Source of the DNA: Acanthochromis polyacanthus
Lineage: Eukaryota > Chordata > Actinopteri > Pomacentridae
Direction: 5' to 3'
DNA length: 64,000 bases
Assembly (NCBI RefSeq): GCF_021347895.1
Contig: NC_067123.1
Span: 37,931,571 to 37,995,570 of the forward strand
Part shown: piece after piece, positions 48,721 to 62,797 of the stretch
How the letters are laid out: every line of letters starts with the position of its first letter
Position numbering within the stretch: the first letter of the stretch is position 1
The notes under the pieces: model-generated
Seen by the model: only the letters and a program-made list of their open reading frames with translations
Database searches by the model: none
Told to the model about the DNA's origin: nothing
Position numbers and translations under genes: made by a program

Positions 48721-50718
48721 GTTATGTAGATGTCCTGTGGAGCGCAGGATGATCTGCTGATCTGTTTGGTTATAGATAACAGTTCAAGAGCTAGCGAGAG
48801 CTACAGCAGGCGGCCTCTTCCCCATCAATCCCCACTCATGGCTTATGGAGGATGCTCGGCTCCCATTGCAGCATTAACTAGCATGTCGCATCTGTTTAAC
48901 CTACGTGTGTGTTTGTCTGTTCGGCGTTGTACAATTCCCTGCTGGTGTGACTGCATGGTAGTTGCCACAGTTATTTGTGAAATTGGAAGCCTCTTAGCCT
49001 GTTGAGGCTTTATTAAGAGGATTGCTGGCCTTATGTGCTGTATTGTTACTATAGTGATAGTTGTGAATAGTGTGTGCTTACCTTGGCCATTGTTGACTCT
49101 AGCAGGACAAACAAAGTTACAATAGGGTAAACCTAAGGTGGGGTTCTGGTAGACGTTTTTTGGATTCCAGTGCCAAGTTTGTAAAATACCAAGAAGTGGT
49201 CTTACAGAACAGTTCTTTTCTTCTCTTTTTTTTTTACTTCAACCAATAGCAAAGACAGTGTAAGACATTCAAAATGTCATTCATGTTTGTAGCAAGTAAA
49301 TATGTTAGTTATCAGAATATCAATATTTTGTGTTAAACTCTTAACGATTAAGTAGATTTTACCTACACAAAATGACTCCTCTCCATCTTGCTGCTAGTGT
49401 TTTTGCAGCATTCAACTGATTAAATAGAATTTCCTTAGTTGTACTGACATGTAAGCTGCTATGATTTTATCTATAGTCTGTTTATCTATTAAGGATTTTT
49501 TGTTTGCATTGGCTTTAAATAATAATATTAGCTGCTCTAGTTATTGTCAGGAAATACAATAACTCCTATTCTAAAGGTCTCTATAGTATAATAACATTAT
49601 TTAAAGCTAAATATATAATATTTGATAAAGAATTCAATATTTTTTAAATTTAAATCTGCATAACCCTTCAGGCCAAATCATGGCTTCCTCATCGCTGTGC
49701 ACTGACTGATGCAGACAGCCATCAGTGTATGAACACACACGTCCATTTATATTAAAATATGCGGACTATAGGATACCCATCTGTCTGCTGGAAATGGCCA
49801 CATCGCTACTCTAATTGAACACGTAAAAACACATGGGGTTCTCGAGGATGTTTCTGAAATTCTGCCTGTGACTTTGCGCTTTTTACATGATTTAGCAGCT
49901 AGTCACAGTTTGGGCGGTAGCACCGCGTCAATGTGATTATTCCTGAGGTGTGATGACCACAGCGGGCGGAAACAAGACAGGATTTCTTGAGAATTTGGAA
50001 CTTCTTGATATGTTTGTCCACAAAGATCTTACATAGGCCAGCAGGAGCTGCTTCAGTTAAATGATGAACAACTATTATTTATTTTCCTGGTGTATTTGCA
50101 GTAAGGTGGTTTGCAGGTTACGCGGTCACAAATTGTGGGATTGATGCAGGCGTTTGCAGTTGACTTGGGTAGATGATGAATTTACATCACACTTACTGAT
50201 ATGCAGGCACACAAAGCATGAATTAGTCTTTACTCTAACATTGTCTAAACTACAGCATAGTGTTACGAAATGCATCTTGAATCGTCTTTGAATTTCTGGG
50301 TTTCATAAATATCATCAAAATTCAGTGATACATATATACGTGAAGCTAGAAAATACTGCACTCAGAGCATGAAAGAGAGTTTATGCACTTTAAAAAAAAC
50401 CAACTTACATAGTGACCCATATTAGCATGTGTATACTTAACAAGCCTGAGAGAAAACATGAGCGGACAGGACGTTTATCGTGGAGGAAGGGGGCGGAGGA
50501 GCTCTCTGTGAGGAAGGGTGGGAGCCCAGAGGAGTTCACCGAGTTCACCGGAGGGGACTGACACACAGCTCACCCTCCCGTAGTGTCTCGCTTTCTCTCC
50601 CGACCACGGTTCATCTGAATAATTTATCTCATATAATTTATCTCTCTCTACCTCTCTATCTCATTCACTCTAACACACAAATACACTCGTACGCACATAC
50701 ATGCAATTATCTCCTCAT

Positions 50719-50719
<1 letters not shown>

Positions 50720-50814
<95 letters not shown>
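50720..50814. repeat. (CA)n microsatellite, 95 bp
   Basis: A perfect CA run of about 47 units. It produces long HTHT and VCVC artefact frames on the two strands. It is the longest microsatellite in the window. Confidence 0.97.
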
Positions 50815-50817
<3 letters not shown>

Positions 50818-51649
50818 TGCACACATGCCTCAGGGGGTTGGGTCCTGGGTATAGTGTGGAGTGAACAAGCTGGAATCTGCACACAGGGAAACCTGATAGG
50901 CATTCCCTGTGCCAAACACATGAGGTCACCCTGACTGACTGATCCTGCCTGCCAGCCAGCCTCCCACCATCCTCTGCACTGCTGCGCCACCAAAACCTTG
51001 TATCTCTGAGAAAGCATCTGCAGGACTTACAAGGTTTTCCTATTGGGGCTCATGCATCTCTGAAACTACACAAAGTATTTTATGTACCCTCAAGGATCAT
51101 AAAGCTTTTATAAATGGCAATGCAGTCTTTAAAGACCAGTGTGGCTTATTACAACCGGGGTCTTATTTCCGTAGTTTTTGCCATCGGTAATTGTACTCAA
51201 CACGTTAATGCTGCGATGTGGGAACACTGCGACGTCCCTAAAATGACATCCGACGGTAATAGAGGTTTAAACCCATTGTAGATTTGCAAAACTTACTCGA
51301 GAGCAAGATTTTAAAAATATTACACACGCATACTGGCCTTTAGTTTTTAATCGCTTTGCAGATTTTATGCTTGCATGCAATTTTTCTGTGCAGAGGTGAA
51401 TTCTTAACACTTCAGCATACTGTAGTCATTTGAATAAAGTTACAAGATGATCTTAAGCCCAGCTGCTGCTTGCTAACAGCCTGTCTAAAAACCTGTCTGC
51501 CTGTGTTTCTTGTTGTCTTGTTACCTGATTTCACTTTTATCTAAGTGAAAACAATTTTGTCATAGCTGGTACAACATAATTATGAGCAAAACTACAAAAA
51601 AAGACCCAGCAAGTGATGCCAAAATACCACTTTTTTACTCTTCACAGTT

Positions 51650-51974
51650 TGAGCTGGAATAATAAGTGGATTAGTTGTCAGTTGTTAAATCAGTCACAGA
51701 CTGTTTTGATAAAGGATTGAATGATATGAGCAATGGTTTAAAGCAAGAAAGGCTAAATTCAGGGTTCATTAAATAGAATAGTTTCTGGTTTTTTTACTCC
51801 TCTGTGCCAGTAAACTGAATATCTTTGGTTTATGGACAAAACAAGATTACTGAGGACGTCATCTTGGGCTTTGGGAAACACTGGCATTCAATATTTTCTA
51901 TCATTTATTGACCAAACAATTAATTATATAGCCAAAATAATTCCAAAATGAAAACAATCATGAGTTGCAGTCCT
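51650..51974 (+). repeat. Degenerate dispersed teleost repeat, copy 3 of 3
   Basis: This is the best preserved of the three copies. It contains agtttctggtttttttactc, cagtaaactgaatatctttg, gaggacgtcatcttgggctt and tgggaaacactgg, and ends gagttgcagtcct. It has the same orientation as the copy at 3507-3850. Confidence 0.65.
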
Positions 51975-54900
51975 ATTTCCCTTTAAAAGAGAAGTATATG
52001 GGGGTTAGTTATTTCTGTAAAATAAGTTATAAAGTGTAATAAATCAAAAATGAATCAACTTCTTCGGAGCTTCTTCTGTACTTCTCTGTGACAATTGGTG
52101 TAAAGTGTCTACACCACAGTTCCTCTGTTGTCTGGTGTGAAAACAATACAATCTGCAATCTCTAAGTTGATGACTATGAAAGGCTGGAATCCTAAAATGG
52201 AAATTGTGCAGCAACTGTATGCTCCAGAGACTCGTCTTTTATCCCAAGCAGCCCCTTTGAAATAGCCACCCAAACCCAAACAATACCGTCGACTCAAAGC
52301 ACTGGTCTCAAAAGAGCCCTAAACATGTGTTCTTTAGATCCCGGCTCCTGTTCTGTTGTCACACAAGTATGCAACATGGACACCCACATTAACCCACACA
52401 CACATATATGTATTAGACAGAGAAAGATGCAGACACACACCCTTTCTAGCACGCATTCTCTCTATGTACACAATCACATCCACACAAACCTCCCACCCCC
52501 ACTACACAACAGTCACCTCTCACTCCCACGCATCTCATGTTCTCCCCATATTATGTTAAAATGGACACGCATAATTGCGCTGGCATGGTTTGTTGTTTTT
52601 GTTGGCGGTTATCAACAGCCCCCATGATGTCTCCGACAGAGGTGATCGCTGTTGCAGGCACCACAAATCTACATCGCAGCGCTTGCAAATATGCTGTTTC
52701 TGTGAGGTCCCACTGTCAAGATGGAACGTTCTGGTTTTAGAGAGGCGAAAAGAGTAATGTGAGTAATTATAAAATGACTGTAGGGCCGTACTTTTTGAGA
52801 TATCGTTTAAACGGATAACTTTAAGATCAAGGTAAATAGCTGTGATGATATTTATGGTAAAGGGGGGCTGTTAATATAGAGCTTCTTGTAACTATTTCTA
52901 GTGAAACCATTTCCCACAGACACAGAACTAGAGATAAAATGAGGTGAAATGAAGCGTAGAGAGAAGTCTGAGCATGCGAGACAGCTACACCTGTACTAAA
53001 GCCAGAATACAAGCACTGTCATTCTTAAACATAAACTAAAACTCTGTAATGACATTGCAGCTGCCAGTATCGCTGCGGTGAGACGTGTGCAGCTCCACAT
53101 TTACTTTTTGGTCACACAGCACAAGGAGGACAATACCAAAATCCCTGCTTGAATACGTCTGGCGTGTTTTTCTGCTTGTAAGCAGGACATTTCTGTTGGC
53201 TGGAAGGCAGTTTTAGATGTTTTGAGTGCTCAGCTACCCCGAATAACCTTCCTTCCACAAGTCATTTGAGGTTGGGTGAAGTTTTAAATAAAGCTGTGGC
53301 TTGTGGCAGCTAGCTGATTCTATATGCTTTGTATATACTAGCCGGGCACAGCCGGTGGCAAACAGCCTCTTTTGCGATCGTGTTTCCAAACAGTGTGCAG
53401 ACTGGAGACTTAACACGGGCCGCTGTGCCTATATGTAGATTTTTAAGCTTGGCCCACAAAATGTGAGCGACTTCAGCAGCTGTCTGTAAAGGCTTTTATA
53501 CTTTATCACGTGTATTCTGTTTTAACAGATGATCTGAACCTCAAATATGTTGTAGAGCAATTTCCAGAGATTCATCCTTACCCTGTAATTCAAATGTTAT
53601 CCCACAGCTTTGGCTTCGCTCTGGGTATTCATTTAATAATACTACGTGCAATAAATTTATTTGTGTTTATTCTTTATTCACATTGTGGGTATTTCAGTTT
53701 GAAAGATGCTCTTTGAAGATTTTGACACAACCATATATTTTAAGGCAATCTGTCTTTACTCACGCAATCCATCAAATTAGATTTTATAAAGATATTCTGT
53801 GTGATCGTGTGCGGTTTTCTGTTTTTCTTTGTCTTTCCTGTTTTCCCTCCATTCCTTTTGCTTCCCCTTAGCGGCTCAGGTTTATGTTGTGGGTTAGAGG
53901 GGGTGAGTTAATGGAGAACGTCAAACCAGCTTGTAGCGCTGCCTTGGCTCTGACCCGTGCAGATTGTGGAGTGACCCCAGTGGTGCTGCTCTGAGCCTGC
54001 AGTTGGAATCCAATCTCCTCAAAGGGATATGGCGCATGTTTTAGCAGTCCGCTTTGATAACTTTGCCCCCCTGCCTCCCCCAAAGTGTCTATCATTCGTC
54101 CAATAAAACCTGGTTTGTTTTCACCTGCGATGACCCGGGCTAGGGGGGGTTCTTTGGCTCACAGGTGGCACTAGCACATTTGTTTAATCACTTTAGACCC
54201 TTCCTGCTACCTGCTGCTTGACCGGATGGAGACGGATAGATTGGAAAGCAGCTTTGTTCCGTCTTCAGAAAAGAAGGAAATTTGAAATAATATGCAGCTT
54301 ACTGCTGGCAATTTCAAATCCAAACCATGCACACTGGCAAGTTGTATTTTATTAGATCAGTTTAAGGGGTTAATGGGGTGATTGAAGCATCAAACATAAA
54401 GCTACTGCCAATCAATTGGAATGTGTGCCACCCTGAATCATCGAATTTCGTTTAAATCAATGGGACTGCATTATATTTAAATTATCATTTTAGTTTCAGC
54501 GCCATTGAAGAGGGAGGATTTTATCATCCAAAAATGTCTGCCCTCATCTTGCGGTTTCAGATTACACTCACTCTTCTTCCAATTATAAGCCGGGGAGGAA
54601 GAAATCGATGACTGCCGACAAGTGACACTGTTAAGGCATTTTGAGGAAACTGAAATCACATGGGGCCTGATAGCCTAGTTGTTTAATGAGTCATCCAGAG
54701 GAGTGCTTCTCCACACCTGTTTGTTTCCTCTCCGTTTGGGCCTTTTGGTGTTCTTCTTGGTGGTAATTGTCTTGAATACACTGGCCATGACACATCTACA
54801 CTACCTCATGCAGAGAAGCTGCACCTCTGTACTTCAATAAAAGTGAATTTAGGCAGGGAGGGAAGGACGAAAGCTCACAACGAGGCTCTGCAGTGGATCG

Positions 54901-55239
54901 TCAGCAGCCTTTCAAGGTGAAAAGCATCAGCTGAAGGTCTCACTTTTATTTTTATTGTCTCTTTCACTTTTATCTATACACATATTAGCTCAATGCTCTC
55001 ACAATTCAGGAGGTGGTTTAATACCCAACAGCTCCTCTTTGCTTGAGCCTGAACAACCGGTTTTGGGCCAAACAGGACGTGAACATGCAACTGGGCTTCT
55101 TAAACCTGGACTCGGTATGGAAGAAAAACTGGAGCCGTTTTTTGGGGAAAAAACTAAAGCATCCAATAGGAATAAATACCCCTACCCCCACACCTCTACT
55201 TGACACCAACTGCCACTGTAAACCCACTGCAAATCAGCT

Positions 55240-55430
55240 CTGTTGACTATATTAATTAGTACTGTGTAGTAACTGTGTATACTTTGTCTATTTGTCTATT
55301 TTATCCTATATTTCTTACATCTCTTTTACTTACTATTTTATTTGTACTTGCACCAAGAGCACCGGAGAAAATTCCTTGTAATTGTAAAAACCTACTTGGC
55401 AATAAAACGAATTCTGATTCTGATTCTGAA
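55240..55430 (+). mobile_element. LINE 3' tail (5'-truncated)
   Basis: The end reads ttccttgtaattgtaaaaac, then cttggcaataaaacga and a short attctg tandem (55411-55428). This is the 3' terminus of a CR1/L2-type fish LINE, where reverse transcription starts on the tandem tail. Only about 190 bp remain and there is no reverse-transcriptase coding. The left boundary is approximate. Confidence 0.6.
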
Positions 55431-57339
55431 ATAGAATCAATTTGGCGTTTCCAAATCTGAAGTTTACTGTGGTAACCGATAGAATGGTGGGAAAAAGGGA
55501 AATGTTTAACTAAACGGATAAAATCCACGGATGCTAAGCAGAAATGAGAGAACATTTTTAGCACTGATACGATGCAATTAAACGCAAGTTGGAGAAATTG
55601 TGTTTGGATCTCGGGGAAGAAAGACACCGCAGATTACAATCAGACATCAGCAACCTGCTGAGAGTCTCCAGTCTAACTGAGAGCAGATAGTTAGCTCTGC
55701 TGCTTATTCCGCAATGACTGGCAACTTGAGAATTCAAAATAATTAGTCAAACCGAGGAGAGATTATTAAAAAAAATGGTGGATGGATAAATGGGAAATGT
55801 TTTAATGAACAAAAGCACTTTGTTGCAACTCAGAGGAAATGTAGTGCAGATGCAAATGTTGTAAAAGATAGAGTCATTGTGTATCTGTGTGTGTCTTCAT
55901 GTGTTGATGTGTGTTTATTTGTTCCTGGGGCAGCTGTCACACATTCATGAAAACGTTTTGTATTTAATGTTGTTACGTGGTATGTACCTATGTGGATACA
56001 ATCTTTTTATCAAGGAACACATGATTTGATATAGAAATATTAAAACAAATTCCCAGAAAATCAATTTTAACTGTTTGCAGAAAATGCAATGAAATATCAG
56101 TCTCTGTGTTTGGCTAATCTATTAAACCTAAAACCAGAAAGATTATTGTTAGATAAGCAAACAAAGTCGGGCTTACTAATTCTGCATTTCCCACAGTGGT
56201 CTAGATATTTTAAAAGAAAAGTGATCTTTGCTTAGAAAATTATAAATATGTGGTTTACACAGTTCTTTAGCTTTAATGTAAATGGGATTGAATCACCCAA
56301 CCTTAATTCACATACAGATGTACACACAGGCAGTATTTTGTAATTTTAGAATAACACATTTAAAGTTCACTTAAGATCATCTCAGTTGTCCTTCGTTTAG
56401 TCGTTTTGTATTTTACCCTAAAAGGTATCTTTAGAGATAGCTGGGCCATGGAAAAACTCCAATGATCATTCTGAGGAATATATATAAAGATAACCAACCC
56501 TCCATGATGCCACCTGTAGATCATGTGAGCAGTGGTTTTGAAGGTCAGTTTGGTGGCTCCTGTTGTAAACATCTCTTGGCCGTGGATTGTCTTTAAACAG
56601 GACCGACTTGCCTCTAAAGCGTCCTCACACGTAAATATTCCAACCTTTATTGGGAGTGACAGTACATCTGGCTCATGTTAACTATGTAAATATGCTAACT
56701 GGCTAAATATCAGCAGTCTGTATTCAGAGTCAGAGTTTAATAAGAATAAAGGAGACCTCTGTAATGTGATGTCAGCAGACAGCAGCCCTAAACTTTGCCT
56801 ATTGTTATGCAGGGCACCTGTTTTACTTATTTATTGTTTCTGTGTAGGATCTGATGCAAACTGCTCCATCCTGTACTAATAAATAAATGTATACATCTAC
56901 ATAATGCACACAGTGCAAGATGTATTCCCCAAAGCTTCAGCCAGTGATTGCTGACTGCCGAACAGATGTCAATGCATTATGCAGTGGCATCATCGTCACC
57001 GTGAATTCACTTTTAAGGTGCCCTTTTTACCTCGACAACCAGCAACACTACTCTCTGGTTCTAAGAAGGAGCAGAAGGAGAGCAGCTCAGGTTTGAAGGG
57101 TGAATATATCCATCCGTCCTTCACTCTCAAAGCATGTAAAAGGTAGTCTGATGTGAGTGCTCATGCTGTTTGCTCCCACACGGATGAGCTGGTGTGCTTG
57201 AAGGGTCTTCTTGAATTTCAGTAGAGCCCTTTTAACTTGAAACCAAGGAAAGGCATGTCAGTTTTTTTCTAAATTTACTTGGAAGAGTGGGGAAAAAAAG
57301 AAACAAAAAGACCCTAACTGCTCTTGTTTTCGGTCACAG

Positions 57340-58660
57340 CAGTGCTGAGAGCATTAAGCCTTCCCACCAATTAGGGCATTGCCGATTCTTACAGCCCATG
57401 AATTATTAAGAGCACCCCATCGACTAGGAGCAGTGACGGAGGGCGAAGGAGAGGGCCGAGCCACCTGAGCACCACAGCTGCATTTATTAAAGCGTAAGCT
57501 GTCTGTGCACTGCAGCAACACCGTTTTAATTAAAGGCAAATAAAACACGAAGCTCCGGCATTTTTGAGGTGATCTGAATTATTTTAGATTCACAAATTGG
57601 ATAAATGCAGCATTTATTCCACAACATGCATGTGTGAGGGGGGAAAAGAGAGAGAGAGAGAAAGACGAGGAGCGACAGATAGGATAATGTACGGTGTTAG
57701 ATTGCAACTTGCAACACCGGCTACCCTCGAGGTCAACCAATTCATTCCTGCTGCAGAATTTATTGCCTGGTAGTAGCTAAGGCAATGAGGTGCTGTGAAC
57801 CTTGAGCTCGTGTCGACATAGAAGGTCTTCACAGCCATATACTTGGTGGTTGGGGGTGGAGGGGGCGCCTGCTTGTTAACTCTCTATTCAGGGCACCAGC
57901 CAGCTCCAGCGCCTGAAACATGACCCCGCAATGGTGTCGGCCAAGGCCTGCTAATGTGCCTGCTTCTTTTGGGGAACACCGAGTTAATGTTCCCAGGACC
58001 ATCACCTCGTCATAAATACTGTATGTCTTTGAGATGGTGCCAATGGGCCGTAACTCGTGAGGAATGACGGGAGCGTTGCGAAATTAGGTGCCCGTCAAAT
58101 GTGACTCCTGGCGATTGTCAGTACTTAAGATGTATTAGATGGAGAAGGGGGAACTGCTTTGTGTGGGAGCCTCCGCCTTACCGGATAACACAGCTATCAT
58201 TATGCATGAATAATTGGATGCATTCCTTTTATTTTTTTCTCTCTCTTTTCACCAGTGGGCTGTTTAATGTAGCAGAGTTGTCAAATAACTCTGTCGGAGG
58301 AGAAAGAGTGAGCCAAGACTGATTTCTTTATGTGAATGACTTTTTTTTCTCTCTCTCTCGCAGAATTGAAATAATTTAGAGCAGAGAGGAGTGGGACTGT
58401 AGAGAGAAGAATATATGTGGATATTGCGGCACGGTGGGGCTTTTAAGTGTTTTGTAATTTAGTTATTTATTGTTTTGCTGCAGGGAACAGGGCAAGAAGA
58501 AAATGCTGGTCTCTCAGATGTCTTTAAATAGAGATCCTGACTGCCTACTTGCCTGCTCGCTTGTACTCCGAAATGGCTGCTTCAATCTCCGTTCAGTAAT
58601 ATACATTAACCATGGTCCTGTTTGTCACTGGAATAGCTTAAGTGCCCTTTAGCTGGCATT
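57340..58660. other. Candidate conserved non-coding cluster (intronic)
   Basis: The block is a long repeat-poor stretch with many homeodomain-type words (ccgttttaattaaagg at 57521-57536, attatgcatgaataattgg at 58199-58217) and CG-containing segments (gaatgacgggagcgttgcga at 58062-58081). No frame has coding character. It resembles the clusters of regulatory elements found in the introns of developmental genes. Confidence 0.4.
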
Positions 58661-60059
58661 AGATTTAGTGTTTTCTTCCCAGTTGTTCTGTTGTTTCAGG
58701 AAAAAAATACCGGGGCCAAAATAGTTTAATGCTCGTACAAGAGCGCCGCTTTGCTCATTTATCAGCGCGCCTCCCTGTCTGAAAAAAGAAAAAAAACCAC
58801 ATACGAGTACATGTAATACCAAGCTCAGGCCCAGATCCAAAAAAATGCGCAGAAATGATGTCCTTCAATTTGTCTTCTTTCTCTTTTCTTGTCTCCCTTG
58901 AACGTTCGGATGCTCCCTTGGGGTTTGACAAGCCGGCAATTTCCACAATCTTAGCAAATATGCATTTGAGATGCTTTTTTTGGAGTCTGTTGTGAGCTCT
59001 TCTGTGGCAGCAGAATGACAATAAGGCAACAGACAGAATATCATTTAAACATCATAATTACAGTGTTAATTTTTTCAGTGTCATGATAAATGAAGAGTAA
59101 TTTATCCACTCAGTGCAAAACTAGATTATAAATCACATTAACAATGTAAATCAACCTTCTTTAAAAGCTTAAGACACACCAATGACTGCAAATTATGGAG
59201 TATTAATTTATATTCTTTATAGAGATTTTTTGTCTGTATGTAAGCTCCATACTAATTGATTTGCTTGGATCAAGTGGGTGGGAGAAGAGGAGAGGACAAA
59301 GGGGCCATGATATCTCAAAGATACCAACCCAGCTGCAGTTTCCAATGAAGATGGGTCAAATAAGACGGTGTTGTCTGCCAGCAAGGAAAGTTTTTGTCAG
59401 TAATCAAAGTTTTTGCTAATTCTTTTTTTTCTAAATTTAGCTGCGGGACACAGAAATAGGCTCTCTTAGAAGTGCTAAAGTCTGAAGGTTTTGAAGCTTC
59501 AGTATCAGAGACGGCTGCTGCAAAGTTTTAAGGTGCTGTTTTCTTTCTTTTTGACTGGATTCAGAACTTGTTTAGTGTTTTTTTTTCGTGCCGCCTCCAA
59601 TTCATTATCACAGGTCTTCAGGATGGTTGTTAGAGTTTTTTTTCTGAAACAATGCACAAGTCGGTTTAGCAGCGCTTGAACCAGTTTTGACCTGGGGTGG
59701 CATGTCGGAGCTACAGAATACTGCTTCCTTGTCAGTCATGAGCTGCTTAGTTTTCTAAATCGCGACTTCTTCAGCTCCTGTCCAGCTGTAAGCCTCTCTA
59801 AACTTCACGCTTTTTGTTGACAGTCTTTCATTTTGTCTGGTTTGGTTTATATTTTCTTTAATCACAGCTTTTGCCAACAGCAATCAAATTTGCAACAATG
59901 GATCCTTTAATGAAAACTCACTGAAAGCGCGACGTGAAACTAAGCGGTTCACTTCTGCAGCCACCGAAACAGATCGATGACTCTTGAGATGAGTCTTAAA
60001 TTATTCTGGGGGATTGTCGGAAAGATAAGTTGGGCCTCTTGTGGGACAAGAAGCAGCCT

Positions 60060-60480
60060 GTAACTAATTAATTATGCATTTCAAGCTTCTCTTTTTTTCT
60101 TTACCAAAAATCACTCCGGCCACTCTGGCCTCGGCGAGTGCTTTCTGTGTGTGGCGAGCCTCCCCTCCTTGTTCTGCCGAGTCTCTCAAGTAAAATAAAT
60201 AAATAAAAAAAGCAGCATGAGGCTCATTGTGATGGTAATGGTCCATCCACGGCTTTAGGCAGACCCCTTCATAGTCAGTCCCACAATGACTCGGCTGTCT
60301 TGGGTATTTAAGAGGTGGTCGGCTTGCTGGCGGCCGACCGAGCCGAGGAGCTTCCTGTTCATGTGGTAATCTGTGAGTCGGTACAATGGAGCGAGCGTTG
60401 TTCTCTCAGGGCCCAGCCCCACACATTCAGCCAGAAAATGGAAGGCCACACACCACAACAATAACAGTCCACTGCTATCA
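60060..60480. other. Candidate conserved non-coding element with GC-rich palindrome
   Basis: An AT-rich opening (gtaactaattaattatgcat) is followed by GC-rich DNA with a perfect 7-bp inverted repeat (ggtcggc at 60317-60323, gccgacc at 60333-60339). It is repeat-free and non-coding. The transition and palindrome are seen directly. Regulatory function is inferred. Confidence 0.35.
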
Positions 60481-62753
60481 TCTCATGAAAAGTCTCCATT
60501 GGAGGGTAAATAAATAGTTTAGAAACCTTTTAGCAAGCACAATAGGCCAGACCACCACTGATTTTCATCTTTGATGTCTCTTCACAATTTGCAGAGGTTT
60601 ATGAAACTATAATGGCGGGCTGGGAAAACAAAGAGCTGAGAAGAATGTAGAAACTCAATTGCGTTTCACCTTGAAGCAGAGCTGTAAGGACTATCTCGGT
60701 GGCAAATAAAAAAATGAATTGGCGTCATTTTCATCGTGCAAGATTTAAATTTGAAATTGAATAACAGCCAATTGTCGGATTCATTATCTGAGAGAGGATT
60801 CTTGAGTGTAAGCAGTAACTATCTTTCAGTGGCTAGCACAAGTGTGCGCATTAGACTCAAGGGTGGCATCATAAAAAGAAAGGGAATAAAAATACACAGT
60901 CCAAATAGCCTCTTGAATTTGCAGCAGCAGAAACAAGGTGTCATTGCAATCGCTACTCTGCGTTTTCAGGATGCTGTTTTGAGTGAGAGCATCTCAGTGA
61001 GGCGGCCCTCTAAAGGGGCTTGAGAAATTGTCAGAGAGAAGAACCATAATCCCTGTCTCTTATTTATAAAGTGGCTTGCAACAGAATTGCTGATAGGGGA
61101 GAATTGCACATGTTTTTCCAACTTGCACAGTGATGCTAAATTACACTCCAGAGAAGCTTTATAAATAGATACAATAGTAGATATATACAGAGTTGTGAAA
61201 AACAGGCCGTTGCAAGAAACACTCATCTTTAACTTATATATTCCCTCTGAAATCCGACAGAAAAATATATGAATAACCTGCAAACCCTGACTTTTTCCTC
61301 TCTGTCAGCCTACCATAAAGTGGAAATAAGTAATAGCTTCAGTTACCTTTGAAGATATAGACGGACTGATAGCATCGCTGTTGAGTTTGTTTTAACCCAG
61401 ATGGCCTGTGTTTATCTATACTGGCTGTGATCTCTTACCGTGTCCAAGTGTTGCATGCATTAAACTCTTCCAGCAGCCTGGCAAGAACACAGCAGGCCAG
61501 AGTCACTGAGGCAAGCATTCAGGCAACGGGGAAACATTACACCATTACACTCACCTGTTCCACAGCCACGGTGACTTATCTCATGAATAAATCACACTAC
61601 CAAGGTCCGGACAACTCAGACACTGCACCTCTTCTCCTTTGGCAGACGTCTGCATCCCTATTCGTCTTTTTCTCTCCGTTGCCCCTTTATTTTCTTCTTT
61701 CTTCTGCTCCCTCTTGCTCTCTCTCTCCCTCCCGCCCTACCATCCTATTTCTTCTATCTCTCGTTCTGCCCGGCTGCCCGACAGTGCTCTCTTTATTTAT
61801 CACGCTATTGTGACACTTTTGGATAAAGCTGCACACCCACACTGATTGAACTCTGCTTTTGCGAGCTAGGAAGCACAGATCATTCTCCTTTGGTTTCCAG
61901 TAAGTCATGGGATTGACAGCCCAGGATGGTCTGCCCAGAGGAGGCTGACTCTCTTCCTTTAAATCACTCAAAGAGGCTCTTCTGAAAGGTCCCTAACTCA
62001 ACGGTCATACCGCTGTGCCAAACCGGCAGAAATACTGAAAGCTCCTAGTTTGAAAATAAAAACTGAAATGGAGAGATGCTTAGAGAAATGTAAAAACCAA
62101 AAGTGTGTGTGGGTCTACATGTGAACTCTCTCTTTGATGTGAAAGCCTCACTTTTTCTCTTCGTGTTTTTCTTGGTATGACATATCCAGGTGCGCAGAGG
62201 CAGAATGGCAACCGGTGATTCCACTGCTTTTACAATGCGGCATTGTTCTCACATTGACCCAGAGTAAAACAATCCCCCTGCATAGCTCCGCTGTCTGCTG
62301 CTGACGGCAGCTTTGCAGTATGCACGCTAAGGCCCAAGGAGGCGGGTGGATACAGGGTTTTTTTTGTGTTGAGTAATGCTGATATTCCTTCAAGGGGGAT
62401 AGTTGCTTAACACACTGTGCAGAATCTGGCACGGCGTCTTCTTTGGCCTACTAAACTCTGCTCAACACTATGTAAAAACTCCCCAATGGCTCTTAGACAA
62501 GAAGGAGAAAGGGGGTGGAGAGAAAGGAGGAGAGAGATTCGGAGAAGAAAGACGAGAGAAAGGGGGGGAGCAGGAAGGAGAAACGGAGGACGAGCAGCCA
62601 GATGAGGATTGGGATGGATTTAGAGATAGATGAGAGCTGACTGAACGGATTGGAGAAGGTGAAGAGAGGATGGATAGAGGACTAGGAGGGGATGGATTCA
62701 GTTATGGAAGGTTAGAGAGAAGAAAAGGGAGGGGGAACATGGTCCACAGAGTA

Positions 62754-62797
62754 GTTTTATCCATACGCCAGTTCAATGCCTGGTGTATGGATAAAAC
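62754..62797. repeat. Compact hairpin, 17-bp arms with a 10-base loop
   Basis: The left arm gttttatccatacgcca (62754-62770) pairs with tggtgtatggataaaac (62781-62797) at 16 of 17 positions. A third copy of ttttatcc at 62822-62829 could compete for the second arm, so two alternative folds are possible. The stem is shorter than most microRNA precursors and has no coding frame. It may be a palindromic relic or an RNA structure. The hairpin itself is certain, its role is not. Confidence 0.6.

Noticed and set aside
50480..51017. HTHT and VCVC frames
   Set aside because: Artefacts of the 95-bp CA microsatellite.
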